Positions 40,310-48,751 are shown, numbered from the stretch's first letter. The stretch is DNA of 52,745 bases from an uncultured Bacteroidales bacterium (GCA_947625885.1 CANQQA010000020.1:1-52745); one strand, 5' to 3'. The notes: generated by a model not told the origin, from the letters alone. Numbers and translations: made by a program.

Positions 40310-40888
40310 ATGATTCTTGGGATAAGAATAATCGCGATATGTGTAATATCCGTGCTGCTGACGGCTGTTGTAAAAATCTTGCCAAGGTACAGGATACCGC
40401 AATGGGTGTATCTTGCTGTGCTTATTGGTGGAATATTTCTTTGGGTTATTGCCTATGGGTGGGAGTGGCGGTATTATCCCGACATGGGCGCTATATTTGC
40501 GCTGACAATAGTTTTAACCATGATAAGACGTTTTTTTATGTTCCTTTCCTATCCGGGTATGCTGAAAGTATATCTGTCCTATATGGCGGACAATCTTGTC
40601 GGGGCGACACCGTTTTGTTTGGTATTTTTGTTTACCGGAGAATTTTGGAAAATCCTTTTCCCGATAGCTGTCGGTTATCAAATCCTTATCTATACGTACT
40701 TCTTTTGTTTGTATAGAAGCGAAGGAAATCCTTATGAAAGCACGGCAGATGAATCCCCCACTATGAAATGGTCCCTGTTTTTTATGGGTCTGTTTGTGTT
40801 GGCTTGTATCTTTTTGGCACAATATGGACCGGTTATTGGGTCGGCTATAAATCGATGGATTTCGCAATATTTTATGGTAACGCCGTAG
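40310..40888 (+). CDS. Membrane protein of unknown function, paralogue A
   Basis: 192 residues with about four to five hydrophobic segments (RIIAICVISVLLTAVVKIL, QWVYLAVLIGGIFLWVIAY, PFCLVFLFTGEFWKILFPI, WSLFFMGLFVLACIFLAQY). No known family is recognised. Its first 35 residues and last 16 (SAINRWISQYFMVTP) are almost identical to those of the next gene, at both DNA and protein level, while the middle is diverged. The ATG at 40310 lies only 16 bases after the pgi terminator. Composition is AT-rich compared with the flanking housekeeping genes, which suggests a mobile or fast-evolving origin. Confidence 0.75.
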   Translation: MILGIRIIAICVISVLLTAVVKILPRYRIPQWVYLAVLIGGIFLWVIAYGWEWRYYPDMGAIFALTIVLTMIRRFFMFLSYPGMLKVYLSYMADNLVGATPFCLVFLFTGEFWKILFPIAVGYQILIYTYFFCLYRSEGNPYESTADESPTMKWSLFFMGLFVLACIFLAQYGPVIGSAINRWISQYFMVTP

Positions 40889-41527
40889 CCGTGCTGCTAT
40901 TACTTTACTCTTATTTATTTTATGCGATATGGGTGAATTTATGGATTTCAAGATGCTTTGCGTAAGAATAATCGCGATATGTGTAATATCCGTGCTGCTG
41001 ACGGCTGTTGTAAAAGTCTTGCCAAGGTACAGGATACCGCAATGGGTGTATCTTGCTGTGTTTATTGTCGGAATATTTCTTTGGGTTATTGCCTATGCGT
41101 GGGAGTGGTGGTGTGGTCCTGATATGTTCCTTATATTCGCGCTGACAATGTCTTTAACCACGATAAGACGTCTTTTTACGCTTCTTTCCTATCCGGGTAT
41201 GCCGAAAATATATTTCATCTATATGGCTCGCCGACTTTTTTGGGTGTCGCCGTTGTGTTTGGCATTTTTATTTTTCGAAGAGTCTGGAATAATTATTTTC
41301 TTGGGCGTAGTCGTTTTTTTTATTTTAGGTTATTCGGACCTATTTGCAATGGATAGAGGAGAATGGAATCCGTATGAAAAAGGGGAAAGTGAAAAAGTTT
41401 ATGATAATTTTTTTGTCAAATTGATGTTTTTTTCATTCGGACTGCTTTTTTTGCTCTATTCCTTTTTTGTACAATATGGGTCGGCTATAAATCGATGGAT
41501 TTCGCAATATTTTATGGTAACGCCGTA
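40322..41527 (+). repeat. Paired direct repeats at the ends of paralogues A and B
   Basis: The 5' repeats are at about 40322-40420 and 40963-41061 (one or two differences; aaaaatctt versus aaaagtctt). The 3' repeats are at about 40841-40888 and 41480-41527, identical. Between them the two genes are clearly diverged. Confidence 0.92.
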
Positions 41528-41528
41528 G
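40929..41528 (+). CDS. Membrane protein of unknown function, paralogue B
   Basis: 199 residues starting MGEFMDFKMLCVRIIAICVI, paralogous to the preceding gene. After eight to ten unique codons the N-terminal about 30 residues match (RIIAICVISVLLTAVVKVLP), then the central half differs strongly (RRLFWVSPLCLAFLFFEESG), and the last 15 residues match again exactly. Four to five membrane segments. It may be a recently duplicated gene with a diversified core, as seen in immunity or self-recognition families, but no such partner gene is visible. Confidence 0.75.
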   Translation: MGEFMDFKMLCVRIIAICVISVLLTAVVKVLPRYRIPQWVYLAVFIVGIFLWVIAYAWEWWCGPDMFLIFALTMSLTTIRRLFTLLSYPGMPKIYFIYMARRLFWVSPLCLAFLFFEESGIIIFLGVVVFFILGYSDLFAMDRGEWNPYEKGESEKVYDNFFVKLMFFSFGLLFLLYSFFVQYGSAINRWISQYFMVTP

Positions 41529-41588
41529 TCGTGCCGCCGGTGTTTTTCAGGGAGAGGATATAACGATATATTTATAAGGCAAGCAAAA

Positions 41589-41617
41589 AAGGGAGTACCC
41601 TTGCACGGTACTCCCTT
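41589..41617 (-). terminator. Terminator of the leftward ejection-type operon
   Basis: Perfect 11-bp stem aagggagtacc / ggtactccctt. On the minus strand it is followed by TTTTTTGCTT, 20 bases past the stop of the 797-residue protein. Confidence 0.9.
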
Positions 41618-41636
41618 GAAAAAGAAAATCGATTGG

Positions 41637-44030
41637 TTATCTCTTTTTTTTCTTTTTGCCGCTTTTCCCGCTCTTGCTGCTCTTGCTGCCGGAACGGTTT
41701 ATTTTCAGGCTTTTCAGCCCCTTTTGCAGATCTTCGATGCCGAATGCCTTTGCATACGGATAAAATGGTGATTTTATTTCGGGAAGGTTGATGTAATTCT
41801 CCAAATCGGAAGTATAGGTGTCGGGTTGAATGCGTATCGGCGCATTGCCCCCTTCGGGCAGCCCGAGGCCGCTACGCCCCGAATAGGTATCGTACGGTAC
41901 GGTGGGCTTGGCAGGGTAGGTGTTGTGCGGTACGACTTGCGGCTCGTTCAATACTCCCGATTCGTGGATATCGTAGGGTATTCGGACGGGTTCTCCTAAA
42001 ATGTCCGAGCGATAAGTGCCGTGCGGTATGCGGGTCGGCTGTCCGAATGCCTCCGACTCGTAGGTGCCGTGCGGTATCTCTATGGGCTGCGTCGGAATTT
42101 CCGACCGGTAAGTGTCGTACGGTATGCGGGTCGGCTGCCCGAATGCCTCCGACTCGTAGGTGCCGTGCGGTATCTCTATGGGCTGCATCGGAATTTCCGA
42201 CCGGTAAGTGCCGTACGGTATGCGGGTCGGCTGTCCGAATGCCTCTGACTCGTAGGTGCCGTGCGGAACGCCGGTGCTCTCTTGTGCGCCTTTGGGCGGG
42301 GTGATGCCGGTCGTTTTCGATTGATGCACGCCATGCGGTATTTCGACTTGCCGACCCCCAACTTCCGATTGGTACGTGCCATACGGTATTTGTGTCGCTT
42401 GTTGCGGAATTTCCGAGCGGTAGGAGCCGAACGGTATGTTTGTCGGCGTGTTCATGGCGCCCGATTCGTAAGTGCCCTGCGGCACAGTGGTCGTTTTTTG
42501 AAGAAACTCCAAGCCGTAGTCTTTGAACGGTATGTTTGTCGGCGTGTTCATGGCGCCCGATTCGTAAGTGCCCTGCGGCACGGTGGCTGTTTTTTGCAGA
42601 AACTCCGACCCGTAGTCTTTGTGCGGTATGTTTGTCGGGATGTTCATGATGCCCGACTCGTAGGTGCCGTGCGGCACGCTTTGGTACGGTTCGGGCGGTA
42701 TGCGGCGGAACGGATTCCGAAGTCGGGACAGGGCTTCGCTTCCGCCTCCTGCCGCGGCGCCGGCAACAACTCCGACTCCCGCTCCTCGAATGGCATTCCG
42801 GAATATTTCTCCTCCGGAAATATCGTTGCCGAGAGCCAGATTGCTGCCGATGTCGTGGGTAAGTGAATAAAGCCCTCCAAGTCCTCCCTGTCTCAAAGTT
42901 TCTTGCACGATGTTTTGCCCCCATTCCGGAAGTTTGTTTATTCCTCGTATTTTGTCGACAGGAATTTTTTTCGTTATAAGAGATGGAAGTGTATTTATCC
43001 CTGTTTGGACAAATCTGCGGACGGGGGATATTTTCCGCCCCGTTTCCCGTTCTATGCGGTCGGCTTCCATATTGGTAGTGGCGTAGCTGTCGAATGCCGC
43101 ACTTCCGACGCCGGCAGCCAGACCGACAGGTGGCGCCATCATGCTTGCTCCGACGACCGGAGCTGCTACGGCTGCGTCGCCGACAAATGCGCCGATTTTG
43201 CCCCACCCTCTCAATTCGGGGTAGGCATCTTCTTCTTGGAGAAGTTTTGCTTGACTTCGCATTCCCGGACCGCCTTCCGTCCGATAGGTTTCTGCCCACG
43301 ACATCACCTCTTCCGGCGTCGCACCGTCGCTTTCATACAGCTTTTGAATCGGGAGCAGTCCGCTCATCAACCGACGTTTGTGCACTACCGACGCCTTGAT
43401 TTCGGGCGTACCTTTTCCCTCGTTTATCAGTTGTTGTTCGTTGATGATTTCTCTTCTCAGTTTGGCGAGGCTGCTTTTCACGGCGAGTCGGCTGCTGTAA
43501 TCCACACCCGCCTCGTCGAGCGCCCGCAACCCTTTTTGTATCGTTTTTTCCTGATTTATTATTTGTTGTAGGTCTTGGTTGATGTATTTGACTTTGTTGT
43601 GGGAGCGTTGCAGCGATTGTTTGAATCCGCCGGCGAAAGTGTCATCTATATTTTTCTGCGGCGGCACCTCATTGCGCAGAAATACGATGTAATTGGCGGG
43701 TATAACTGGTGAAACGCGGAGATTGTCCGGTTGTTGATAGAAATTATAGTCATTCGGAATCCGGTCAACTAAGTATTCCAGATGTGGGTGAGCGTCGGTA
43801 TTTTCGTTTTGCGGAGCGTAGTAGTCTTTCGGAATCCGGTAAACCGGATATTCCAGATGCGGGCGAGTGTCGGTATCTTCGTTTTGCGGAGCGTAATTTT
43901 GCGGGATTGATTCGGGCAGACCGCCACCCTGCTGCGGCAGGCGGAGAGGTATGCCGAGAAGCATACTGAACACCTGTTGCAGCGTATCGTTTCGCTGTGC
44001 CCATGAATTGGATTTATTCTGTTTGTTCAT
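41637..44030 (-). CDS. Large phage internal-virion-like protein with 16-residue repeats
   Basis: 797 residues. Residues about 45-95 hold two copies of a 25-26-residue unit (NYAPQNEDTDTRPHLEYP). About 145-215 is helical and coiled-coil-like. Residues about 280-430 have long Ala/Gly-rich hydrophobic stretches (AAPVVGASMMAPPVGLAAG and GAGVGVVAGAAAGGG), typical of phage ejection or tape-like proteins that enter membranes. Residues 452 to about 716 are 16-residue repeats (for example IPHGTYESEAFGQPTR). The C-terminus is basic (SGSKSSKSGKSGKKKKKR). Last of three leftward genes facing the terminase gene. The role in DNA delivery is inferred from layout; no homologue was checked. Confidence 0.7.
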   Translation of the reverse strand: MNKQNKSNSWAQRNDTLQQVFSMLLGIPLRLPQQGGGLPESIPQNYAPQNEDTDTRPHLEYPVYRIPKDYYAPQNENTDAHPHLEYLVDRIPNDYNFYQQPDNLRVSPVIPANYIVFLRNEVPPQKNIDDTFAGGFKQSLQRSHNKVKYINQDLQQIINQEKTIQKGLRALDEAGVDYSSRLAVKSSLAKLRREIINEQQLINEGKGTPEIKASVVHKRRLMSGLLPIQKLYESDGATPEEVMSWAETYRTEGGPGMRSQAKLLQEEDAYPELRGWGKIGAFVGDAAVAAPVVGASMMAPPVGLAAGVGSAAFDSYATTNMEADRIERETGRKISPVRRFVQTGINTLPSLITKKIPVDKIRGINKLPEWGQNIVQETLRQGGLGGLYSLTHDIGSNLALGNDISGGEIFRNAIRGAGVGVVAGAAAGGGSEALSRLRNPFRRIPPEPYQSVPHGTYESGIMNIPTNIPHKDYGSEFLQKTATVPQGTYESGAMNTPTNIPFKDYGLEFLQKTTTVPQGTYESGAMNTPTNIPFGSYRSEIPQQATQIPYGTYQSEVGGRQVEIPHGVHQSKTTGITPPKGAQESTGVPHGTYESEAFGQPTRIPYGTYRSEIPMQPIEIPHGTYESEAFGQPTRIPYDTYRSEIPTQPIEIPHGTYESEAFGQPTRIPHGTYRSDILGEPVRIPYDIHESGVLNEPQVVPHNTYPAKPTVPYDTYSGRSGLGLPEGGNAPIRIQPDTYTSDLENYINLPEIKSPFYPYAKAFGIEDLQKGLKSLKINRSGSKSSKSGKSGKKKKKR
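41883..42677 (-). repeat. 48-bp coding repeats in the internal-virion-like gene
   Basis: About 16 units of 16 codons with consensus IPxGTYxSExxxxPxx. Two alternating subtypes (ESEAFGQPTR and RSEIPMQPIE) form a 96-bp higher-order repeat at about 42000-42260. Units in the high-order part are nearly identical in DNA. Confidence 0.92.
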
Positions 44031-44039
44031 AATCGTTTT

Positions 44040-44510
44040 TTATAAAGTTGAAAATAGTTGTGTAACTTGTTTTTCCGCCTCTTGCGGGGCGACGCCTTTG
44101 CTCAACAGTATGTTGTAGGCGAGAAATTTTTCTTGGTCGTCGTTGGCTGCGAAGGGGGCAGGCTCTTGTTGCGGCAGCGGCTCGCCGGTCGGCGTTTCGT
44201 CTGAGAGCGAGAGCCGGAGCAGATGCCGGAATATCTCCGGCTGTCCGGTGCTGTGGTCGGCAAGCGCGTGTGTCGACAGCAGCGTTTCCAGCCGTTGCCC
44301 GTTGTCGCTTTGCAGCACGACGACGGTTTCCCGTTCCGGACGTTTGCCGACGAGCCGCAAGGTGTCGCCCAACACGTCGAACAGCTGTTGTGCTTCGGGG
44401 TTGAGGCAGGCGTGGAGGTCTCTGCGGCACACGTGGAAAAATCCTTTGCCGTGCGCCACAGCCCGACGCAGGGCATCGGACTGTTTTTCGTTGTTCTTTT
44501 CCTTATTCAT
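44040..44510 (-). CDS. Phage-associated protein of unknown function
   Basis: 156 residues starting MNKEKNNEKQSDALRRAVAH, preceded by a GGGAGG ribosome site. It is polar, with a central part VVVLQSDNGQRLETLLSTHAL and a C-terminal helix EKFLAYNILLSKGVAPQEAEK. It lies between the repeat protein (9 bases downstream) and the small ejection-like protein (12 bases upstream), so it is co-transcribed with virion-type genes. In short-tailed phages a small protein in this place often belongs to the internal core. No motif is recognised. Confidence 0.6.
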   Translation of the reverse strand: MNKEKNNEKQSDALRRAVAHGKGFFHVCRRDLHACLNPEAQQLFDVLGDTLRLVGKRPERETVVVLQSDNGQRLETLLSTHALADHSTGQPEIFRHLLRLSLSDETPTGEPLPQQEPAPFAANDDQEKFLAYNILLSKGVAPQEAEKQVTQLFSTL

Positions 44511-44522
44511 AATTACCTCCCG

Positions 44523-45050
44523 TTACAAAGAACCCATGCCCATGCCCGCCATGTTGAGGAGGGCTTGGCTGTACATACGTGTCGTGTCGAGATTCCACAA
44601 TGCCGTCTGTTGCGCTGCGTTGCGGAAGTCCGCCGCTTTCTGCGCCCACAGGTTGTAATCCTGATTGTTGAGCGCCATCGAGTTGTTGATGTAGTTTTCG
44701 AGCACGCGATCTTTCCAGCCCGCTCCGTTTGCGGCGATGCTGCTGTATGCGCTGCTCATGGCGGCGGCATTGTTGTTCTGCATGGCGGCGAGCGATTCGG
44801 GCGTGCCGCCGCGTATGGCGTTCATGCCGTACATCTGTTCGTTCTGCCGGCGTATCTGATTCTGCATATTTTGCAACGTCGCCTGCACTTCCGGACGATT
44901 CAGGTAGTCGCCGTAATAATTGTTTTGAAAAAAGCTGTTGAGTCGGGATTGCTGCTCGTTCAGCGCCTGTTGCGCCTGCGCTTGGGCTTCCGCCTCCTTC
45001 CGCCTGTTTCGGGCATTTTGTATAATCCCGGCAAGTAAACTTATTATCAT
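44523..45050 (-). CDS. Small internal-virion/DNA-ejection-like protein
   Basis: 175 residues from MIISLLAGIIQNARNRRKEA at the ATG at 45050; an ATG 14 codons upstream is less likely. The N-terminus is short and hydrophobic. A long helix rich in Ala and Gln (EAEAQAQAQQALNEQQSRL) and an Asn/Gln/Met-rich body (MQNQIRRQNEQMYGMNAI, SSIAANGAGWKDRV) follow. Gene order, composition and size resemble the small ejection proteins of T7-like and Bacteroidetes short-tailed phages. First gene of the leftward trio, divergent from the small rightward gene at 45165. Confidence 0.55.
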   Translation of the reverse strand: MIISLLAGIIQNARNRRKEAEAQAQAQQALNEQQSRLNSFFQNNYYGDYLNRPEVQATLQNMQNQIRRQNEQMYGMNAIRGGTPESLAAMQNNNAAAMSSAYSSIAANGAGWKDRVLENYINNSMALNNQDYNLWAQKAADFRNAAQQTALWNLDTTRMYSQALLNMAGMGMGSL

Positions 45051-45122
45051 GGTCGTTTTAAGTTTTGAAGTTAATAATTGCGTTTTTGTCAAGAATCACA
45101 TCACGCCGCAAATATCTCCCCA

Positions 45123-45130
45123 TAAATTTG
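45123..45130 (+). promoter_or_regulatory. -7 element in the divergent region of the terminase locus
   Basis: TAAATTTG, an exact -7 match, 35 bases before the ATG of the 83-residue gene. No good -33 TTTG is visible. A degenerate leftward -7 (GATATTTG) lies at 45109-45116 on the minus strand. Confidence 0.5.
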
Positions 45131-45164
45131 CCTTCCGGTGTGATATTTATAAAATCGTAAAGAG

Positions 45165-45416
45165 ATGAAAGAAAAAACAACTGCGTCTCCTCTCGGCGGA
45201 AAAACGCCGGCGGAGACAGACGAAAAACGCCGCGAAATGCTCGACCTCTGTTATAACCGTTTGCGGGAGCTTATTCCCGAATGCACGAGTGAAGTCAATT
45301 TGTTGAAGTGCATCGAAATATTGGAAAAGCGCGACCGCAGCGAGGCTGCCGCAGAGAGCCGCGACACCCTGTCGGTCATCGCCGACACGCTCGACCGCTT
45401 GGCTGCCCTGCGCTGA
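45165..45416 (+). CDS. Small protein upstream of terminase (possible small terminase subunit)
   Basis: 83 residues, MKEKTTASPLGGKTPAETDE onward. It is charged and helical, with ending LSVIADTLDRLAALR. It lies 89 bases before the terminase large-subunit gene in the same direction, the usual place of the small terminase subunit. It is short for that role and no helix-turn-helix signature is clear, so the role is only a positional guess. Confidence 0.5.
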   Translation: MKEKTTASPLGGKTPAETDEKRREMLDLCYNRLRELIPECTSEVNLLKCIEILEKRDRSEAAAESRDTLSVIADTLDRLAALR

Positions 45417-45505
45417 TGCGCTTTCGGATTTTCCGCGCGACGATTTGATAAAAAACACGGAAACATCGGCTCTGCCCGCTGCAATTTTGCACGAAAAAAG
45501 AGCGT

Positions 45506-47509
45506 ATGGAAAAAGAGCAGGTCGATAAAATCGTGGAGGAGAATCGTCGCCGGAACGCCGAGCGCAACGCGCCGTACCGTCCGGAAACCGGCGAACATGC
45601 TGCCGTGGGCGAGCGCGTGTGCGTGCATCTGCCCGACGCGCCCATACCCTTGCAGTACGTGCCCCGCGAGATGCTCGACGAGGTGGAACTGGTGCAGCAG
45701 CTTCGCCGCTGCGGCTCGATACGGGAGTTTATCCGGCAGGAGTTGAAAGAGCCGGAAAGCGACCTGTTGCGCGAGGAGGTTTGGCGGCGCTGGGTGAAAG
45801 TGCGTATCCGCTACGATTTCGAGTTTTGGGCGATTATGTTCGCCCGCATCAAGGACAAGATGGGCGACGGCGACATACCTTTCCGACTCAACCGTCCGCA
45901 GCGCAAACTGCTCGTGTGCCTCGAAACCATGCGGCGGGCGCGCCGACCCATTCGGCTGATTCTGCTCAAAGCACGGCAATGGGGAGGCTCTACGCTGATA
46001 CAGCTGTATATGGCGTGGATACAGCTCACGCAGCGACGCAGTTGGCATAGCGTCATCTGCGCCCACCTTAAAGATGCCGCCGCCAATATAAAAGGTATGT
46101 ACTCCAAGTTGCTCGAAAATTATCCCGTGTGGCTTCTGCCCGAAGGGGCGCACCCGCATTTCCGCCCCTATGAACGCACGAGCAACACGTCGGTCATCGA
46201 CGGACTCGACAGCCGCGTAACCATATCGTCAGCGGAAACGCCCGAATCGATACGCAGCGCCGACGCTGTGATGGCGCACCTTTCCGAAGTGGCTTTCTGG
46301 TCGCGCACGCGCCTGAAATCGCCGGAGTCGCTTATCCGTTCGGTCTGCGGTTCCATAGCTCTGCTGCCCGATTCATTGGCCGTGTTGGAGAGCACCGCCA
46401 ACGGCACAGGCAACTATTTTCATCAGGAGTGCGAGCGGGCAAAACGGGGCGAAAGCGATAAAACGTTTCTCTTCGTGGCGTGGTACGAAATAGAGATGTA
46501 TGTGGCTCCTATCGACGATTATCCTGCCTTTGCCGCTTCCCTCGACGAGTACGAGCGCTCGCTCTGGAATCGCGGCGCCACCCTCGAAGCCATTGCGTGG
46601 TATCGGCTGAAACGGCGCGAGTATGCCGACCACGCCGATATGATGGCGGAATATCCGTCGGACGATGTGGAGGCGTTCACCCATAGCGGCGAGCGCGTGT
46701 TCGACATACGGCAGGTGCAGCGCCTGCGCGAAAACTGCCGTCCGCCCGACCGTGTGGGAGAAGTGTGTGCCCGCGCCGCGACGGGAAAAGAGTCTCTCGA
46801 CGAGTTGCATTTTGTCGATGATGCGACGGGAAAATTCTGCGTGTGGGCGCTGCCCGATGCCGACACGTCGGTGCTCGGTCGTTACGTCGTCGTGGTCGAT
46901 ATAGGCGGACGCTCCGTCTCGGCAGACTATTCGGTAATCGTCGTTTTCGATCGCTATTGGCAGATGTACGGCGGCGTGCCCGAAGTCGTGGCGCAGTGGC
47001 GCGGACACATCGACCATGACCTTCTGGCGTGGAAAGCCGCGCAGATAGCCGCCTTTTATCAGCAGGCGCTGCTGGTCATCGAAAGCAACACCCTCGAAAC
47101 CGAACACACCGACGGCGAACATACCGAGTACATACTCGACACCCTTTCCGATGCCTACACGCATCTCTACGCCCGCGCTTCGGCGGAGACGATACGCTCT
47201 GCCGCCCCTTCGCGCTGGGGCTTTCACATGAACCGCTCCACCAAAACCTTGATTATAAATCACCAGATACAAATGCTGCGGGAACAGGGATATATCGAGC
47301 GCGACCTCTTGGCGTGTTACGAACACGACGTTTTCGAGCGGAAGCCCAACGGCAGTTTCGGCGCTATGGACGGGCATCACGACGACATACTCATCACCCG
47401 CTGCATCGGCACCTATATCTGTTATTCCGAGCCGCTGCCCGTGCCGGCATCGTCGCGCTTGCGGCACGACAAGACCCGTTCGCTGCCCCTAAGCGAAGCC
47501 AGTATGTAG
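45506..47509 (+). CDS. terL: Phage terminase large subunit
   Basis: 667 residues, the motor-nuclease that packages DNA into proheads. The Walker A-like motif is KARQWGGST (155-163). The Walker B-like region is VMAHLSEVAFW (255-265) with catalytic Glu261 and Ser in place of the usual Asp. The coupling motif is ESTANG (295-300). The nuclease domain starts at VVVVDIGG (Asp465), with ESNTLE (Glu526) and MDGHHDDILI near residue 620. All catalytic residues needed for ATPase and nuclease seem present, so the gene looks under purifying selection. No portal or capsid gene follows; it runs into a convergent ATPase gene after 6 bases. Confidence 0.93.
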   Translation: MEKEQVDKIVEENRRRNAERNAPYRPETGEHAAVGERVCVHLPDAPIPLQYVPREMLDEVELVQQLRRCGSIREFIRQELKEPESDLLREEVWRRWVKVRIRYDFEFWAIMFARIKDKMGDGDIPFRLNRPQRKLLVCLETMRRARRPIRLILLKARQWGGSTLIQLYMAWIQLTQRRSWHSVICAHLKDAAANIKGMYSKLLENYPVWLLPEGAHPHFRPYERTSNTSVIDGLDSRVTISSAETPESIRSADAVMAHLSEVAFWSRTRLKSPESLIRSVCGSIALLPDSLAVLESTANGTGNYFHQECERAKRGESDKTFLFVAWYEIEMYVAPIDDYPAFAASLDEYERSLWNRGATLEAIAWYRLKRREYADHADMMAEYPSDDVEAFTHSGERVFDIRQVQRLRENCRPPDRVGEVCARAATGKESLDELHFVDDATGKFCVWALPDADTSVLGRYVVVVDIGGRSVSADYSVIVVFDRYWQMYGGVPEVVAQWRGHIDHDLLAWKAAQIAAFYQQALLVIESNTLETEHTDGEHTEYILDTLSDAYTHLYARASAETIRSAAPSRWGFHMNRSTKTLIINHQIQMLREQGYIERDLLACYEHDVFERKPNGSFGAMDGHHDDILITRCIGTYICYSEPLPVPASSRLRHDKTRSLPLSEASM

Positions 47510-47515
47510 CCGGCA

Positions 47516-48652
47516 TTAGCTGTACAACCGTTTTATCCACATACCGAAAAGTTTGTCCGTAACGCTATATAGCCCGTTTATTTCGGTAATAATATCTTTT
47601 GCCAATAATTTTTTTGTCGCAGATTGTACCGAACTTGACGAAGATAGGCTGTGTCGCTTGATGAACGTGGCGGAATTGATACCTTTGACTTCTTCCTCTT
47701 TCGCTATGGCATATAGCAGCTCTTTTTGCTTTTCCGGAATATTCGAAAGTATTTCGCGAAAAATGGTGCTGTTCGATTCGATCATATTGTCGATGGCGCT
47801 ATTCACGGTTTCCGAAGTACAAGAGCCCTTTTCGTCGGTATCGGCAAAAGCCTCGTTGAAAGTTTTCTGTATATAATAGGTGTGACCTTTGAACAGGTCA
47901 TATATCCTCCGGACAACTTCCGGAGCGATGTGGCGATTGTATTTTTCAAAATTTTGTACGATGAACGGTATGTAAATCTCCGGCGGGATAGCTCTCAATT
48001 CCAAAATATCCGCGCTATGATAAAAAGGACGGGCAGACGAGGTAAACATTTCCTGCATAATATGACGTTCGCTTCCGGCGAATATGAAATTGCCGTTGCT
48101 TATCTTTTGTATATGCTGGCGCAGCAGGGCTTCGATGTTTTTTTCGGGATATTTGGCGATTTGCTGAAATTCGTCGATTGCCACAATGCACGGTTTGTCT
48201 GCCTGACTTAGATATTGAAAGATTTCCTCTAACGTGTATTCGGGCTGCTCTATCTCTCCGAGTTTTACACTGAAAGTCGGTGCCCCGCTTATGGCGTCGA
48301 ATCCGAATTTCCCGCTGATGGATTTAAGCGCTTGTATGAAATGTGCTGCCATTTTTTTGCTGCGGGGCAGCAGGGTTTTGTAAATTTCGTGTCCGAGCAG
48401 GTAAGTAAATTCCCGCAGGCTGGAAGTGTGGAGTATGTCGATGAAGAACGTATAATAGTGGAAACTGATTTCGGGTTTGTCGTAACAGAAGCGTATAAGT
48501 CCGGTTTTCCCCATACGTCGCGGGGAGATGATAACCGTGTTGTTGCCGTTGGTAATGGATTTTACAAGCCTTGCCGACTCGTTTACGCGGTCGCAGAAAT
48601 ATTCCGGTTCTATTTTTCCGGTAACGATAAAAGGATTATTTTTGGAAATCAT
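47516..48652 (-). CDS. PF01637-type ATPase with C-terminal winged-helix-like domain
   Basis: 378 residues starting MISKNNPFIVTGKIEPEYFC. Walker A is SPRRMGKTGL (about 43-52), Walker B IVAIDEFQQI (about 154-163), and the sensor region is NFIFAGSERHIMQEMF. The C-terminal about 80 residues (KQKELLYAIAKEEEVKGINS, SSSSVQSATKKLLAKDI) look like a winged helix. Bacteroidetes genomes hold many such archaeal-ATPase-like genes of unknown function. Its promoter overlaps a set of inverted repeats, suggesting self-regulation. It is convergent with terL; a link to the phage genes is unproven. Confidence 0.9.
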   Translation of the reverse strand: MISKNNPFIVTGKIEPEYFCDRVNESARLVKSITNGNNTVIISPRRMGKTGLIRFCYDKPEISFHYYTFFIDILHTSSLREFTYLLGHEIYKTLLPRSKKMAAHFIQALKSISGKFGFDAISGAPTFSVKLGEIEQPEYTLEEIFQYLSQADKPCIVAIDEFQQIAKYPEKNIEALLRQHIQKISNGNFIFAGSERHIMQEMFTSSARPFYHSADILELRAIPPEIYIPFIVQNFEKYNRHIAPEVVRRIYDLFKGHTYYIQKTFNEAFADTDEKGSCTSETVNSAIDNMIESNSTIFREILSNIPEKQKELLYAIAKEEEVKGINSATFIKRHSLSSSSSVQSATKKLLAKDIITEINGLYSVTDKLFGMWIKRLYS

Positions 48653-48668
48653 AGGATAATCTTTTGTG

Positions 48669-48751
48669 CAAATGTAATTATTCGAATCGAATTATGCAAA
48701 TAAAATTATTCAAATCGCATTATGCGAATCGAATAATGTGATTCGCATAAT
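48669..48751. promoter_or_regulatory. Operator-like repeats over the ATPase promoter
   Basis: Minus-strand promoter: TTTG (complement 48697-48700), 20 bases, TACATTTG (complement 48669-48676). Over and beside it lie related sequences. These are aattattcgaatcgaattat (from 48676), aattattcaaatcgcattat (from 48704), and a perfect 11-bp inverted repeat attatgcgaat/attcgcataat (48719-48729 and 48741-48751). The repeated core is attattcgaatcg. Confidence 0.85.

Noticed and set aside
41883-42677. CRISPR-like regular repeats
   Set aside because: The 48-bp units are in frame, contiguous without spacers and translate to a protein repeat; no cas genes.
48669-48751. Small CRISPR or att site
   Set aside because: Too few, inverted and overlapping a promoter; no matching copy at the other phage locus was found by eye.
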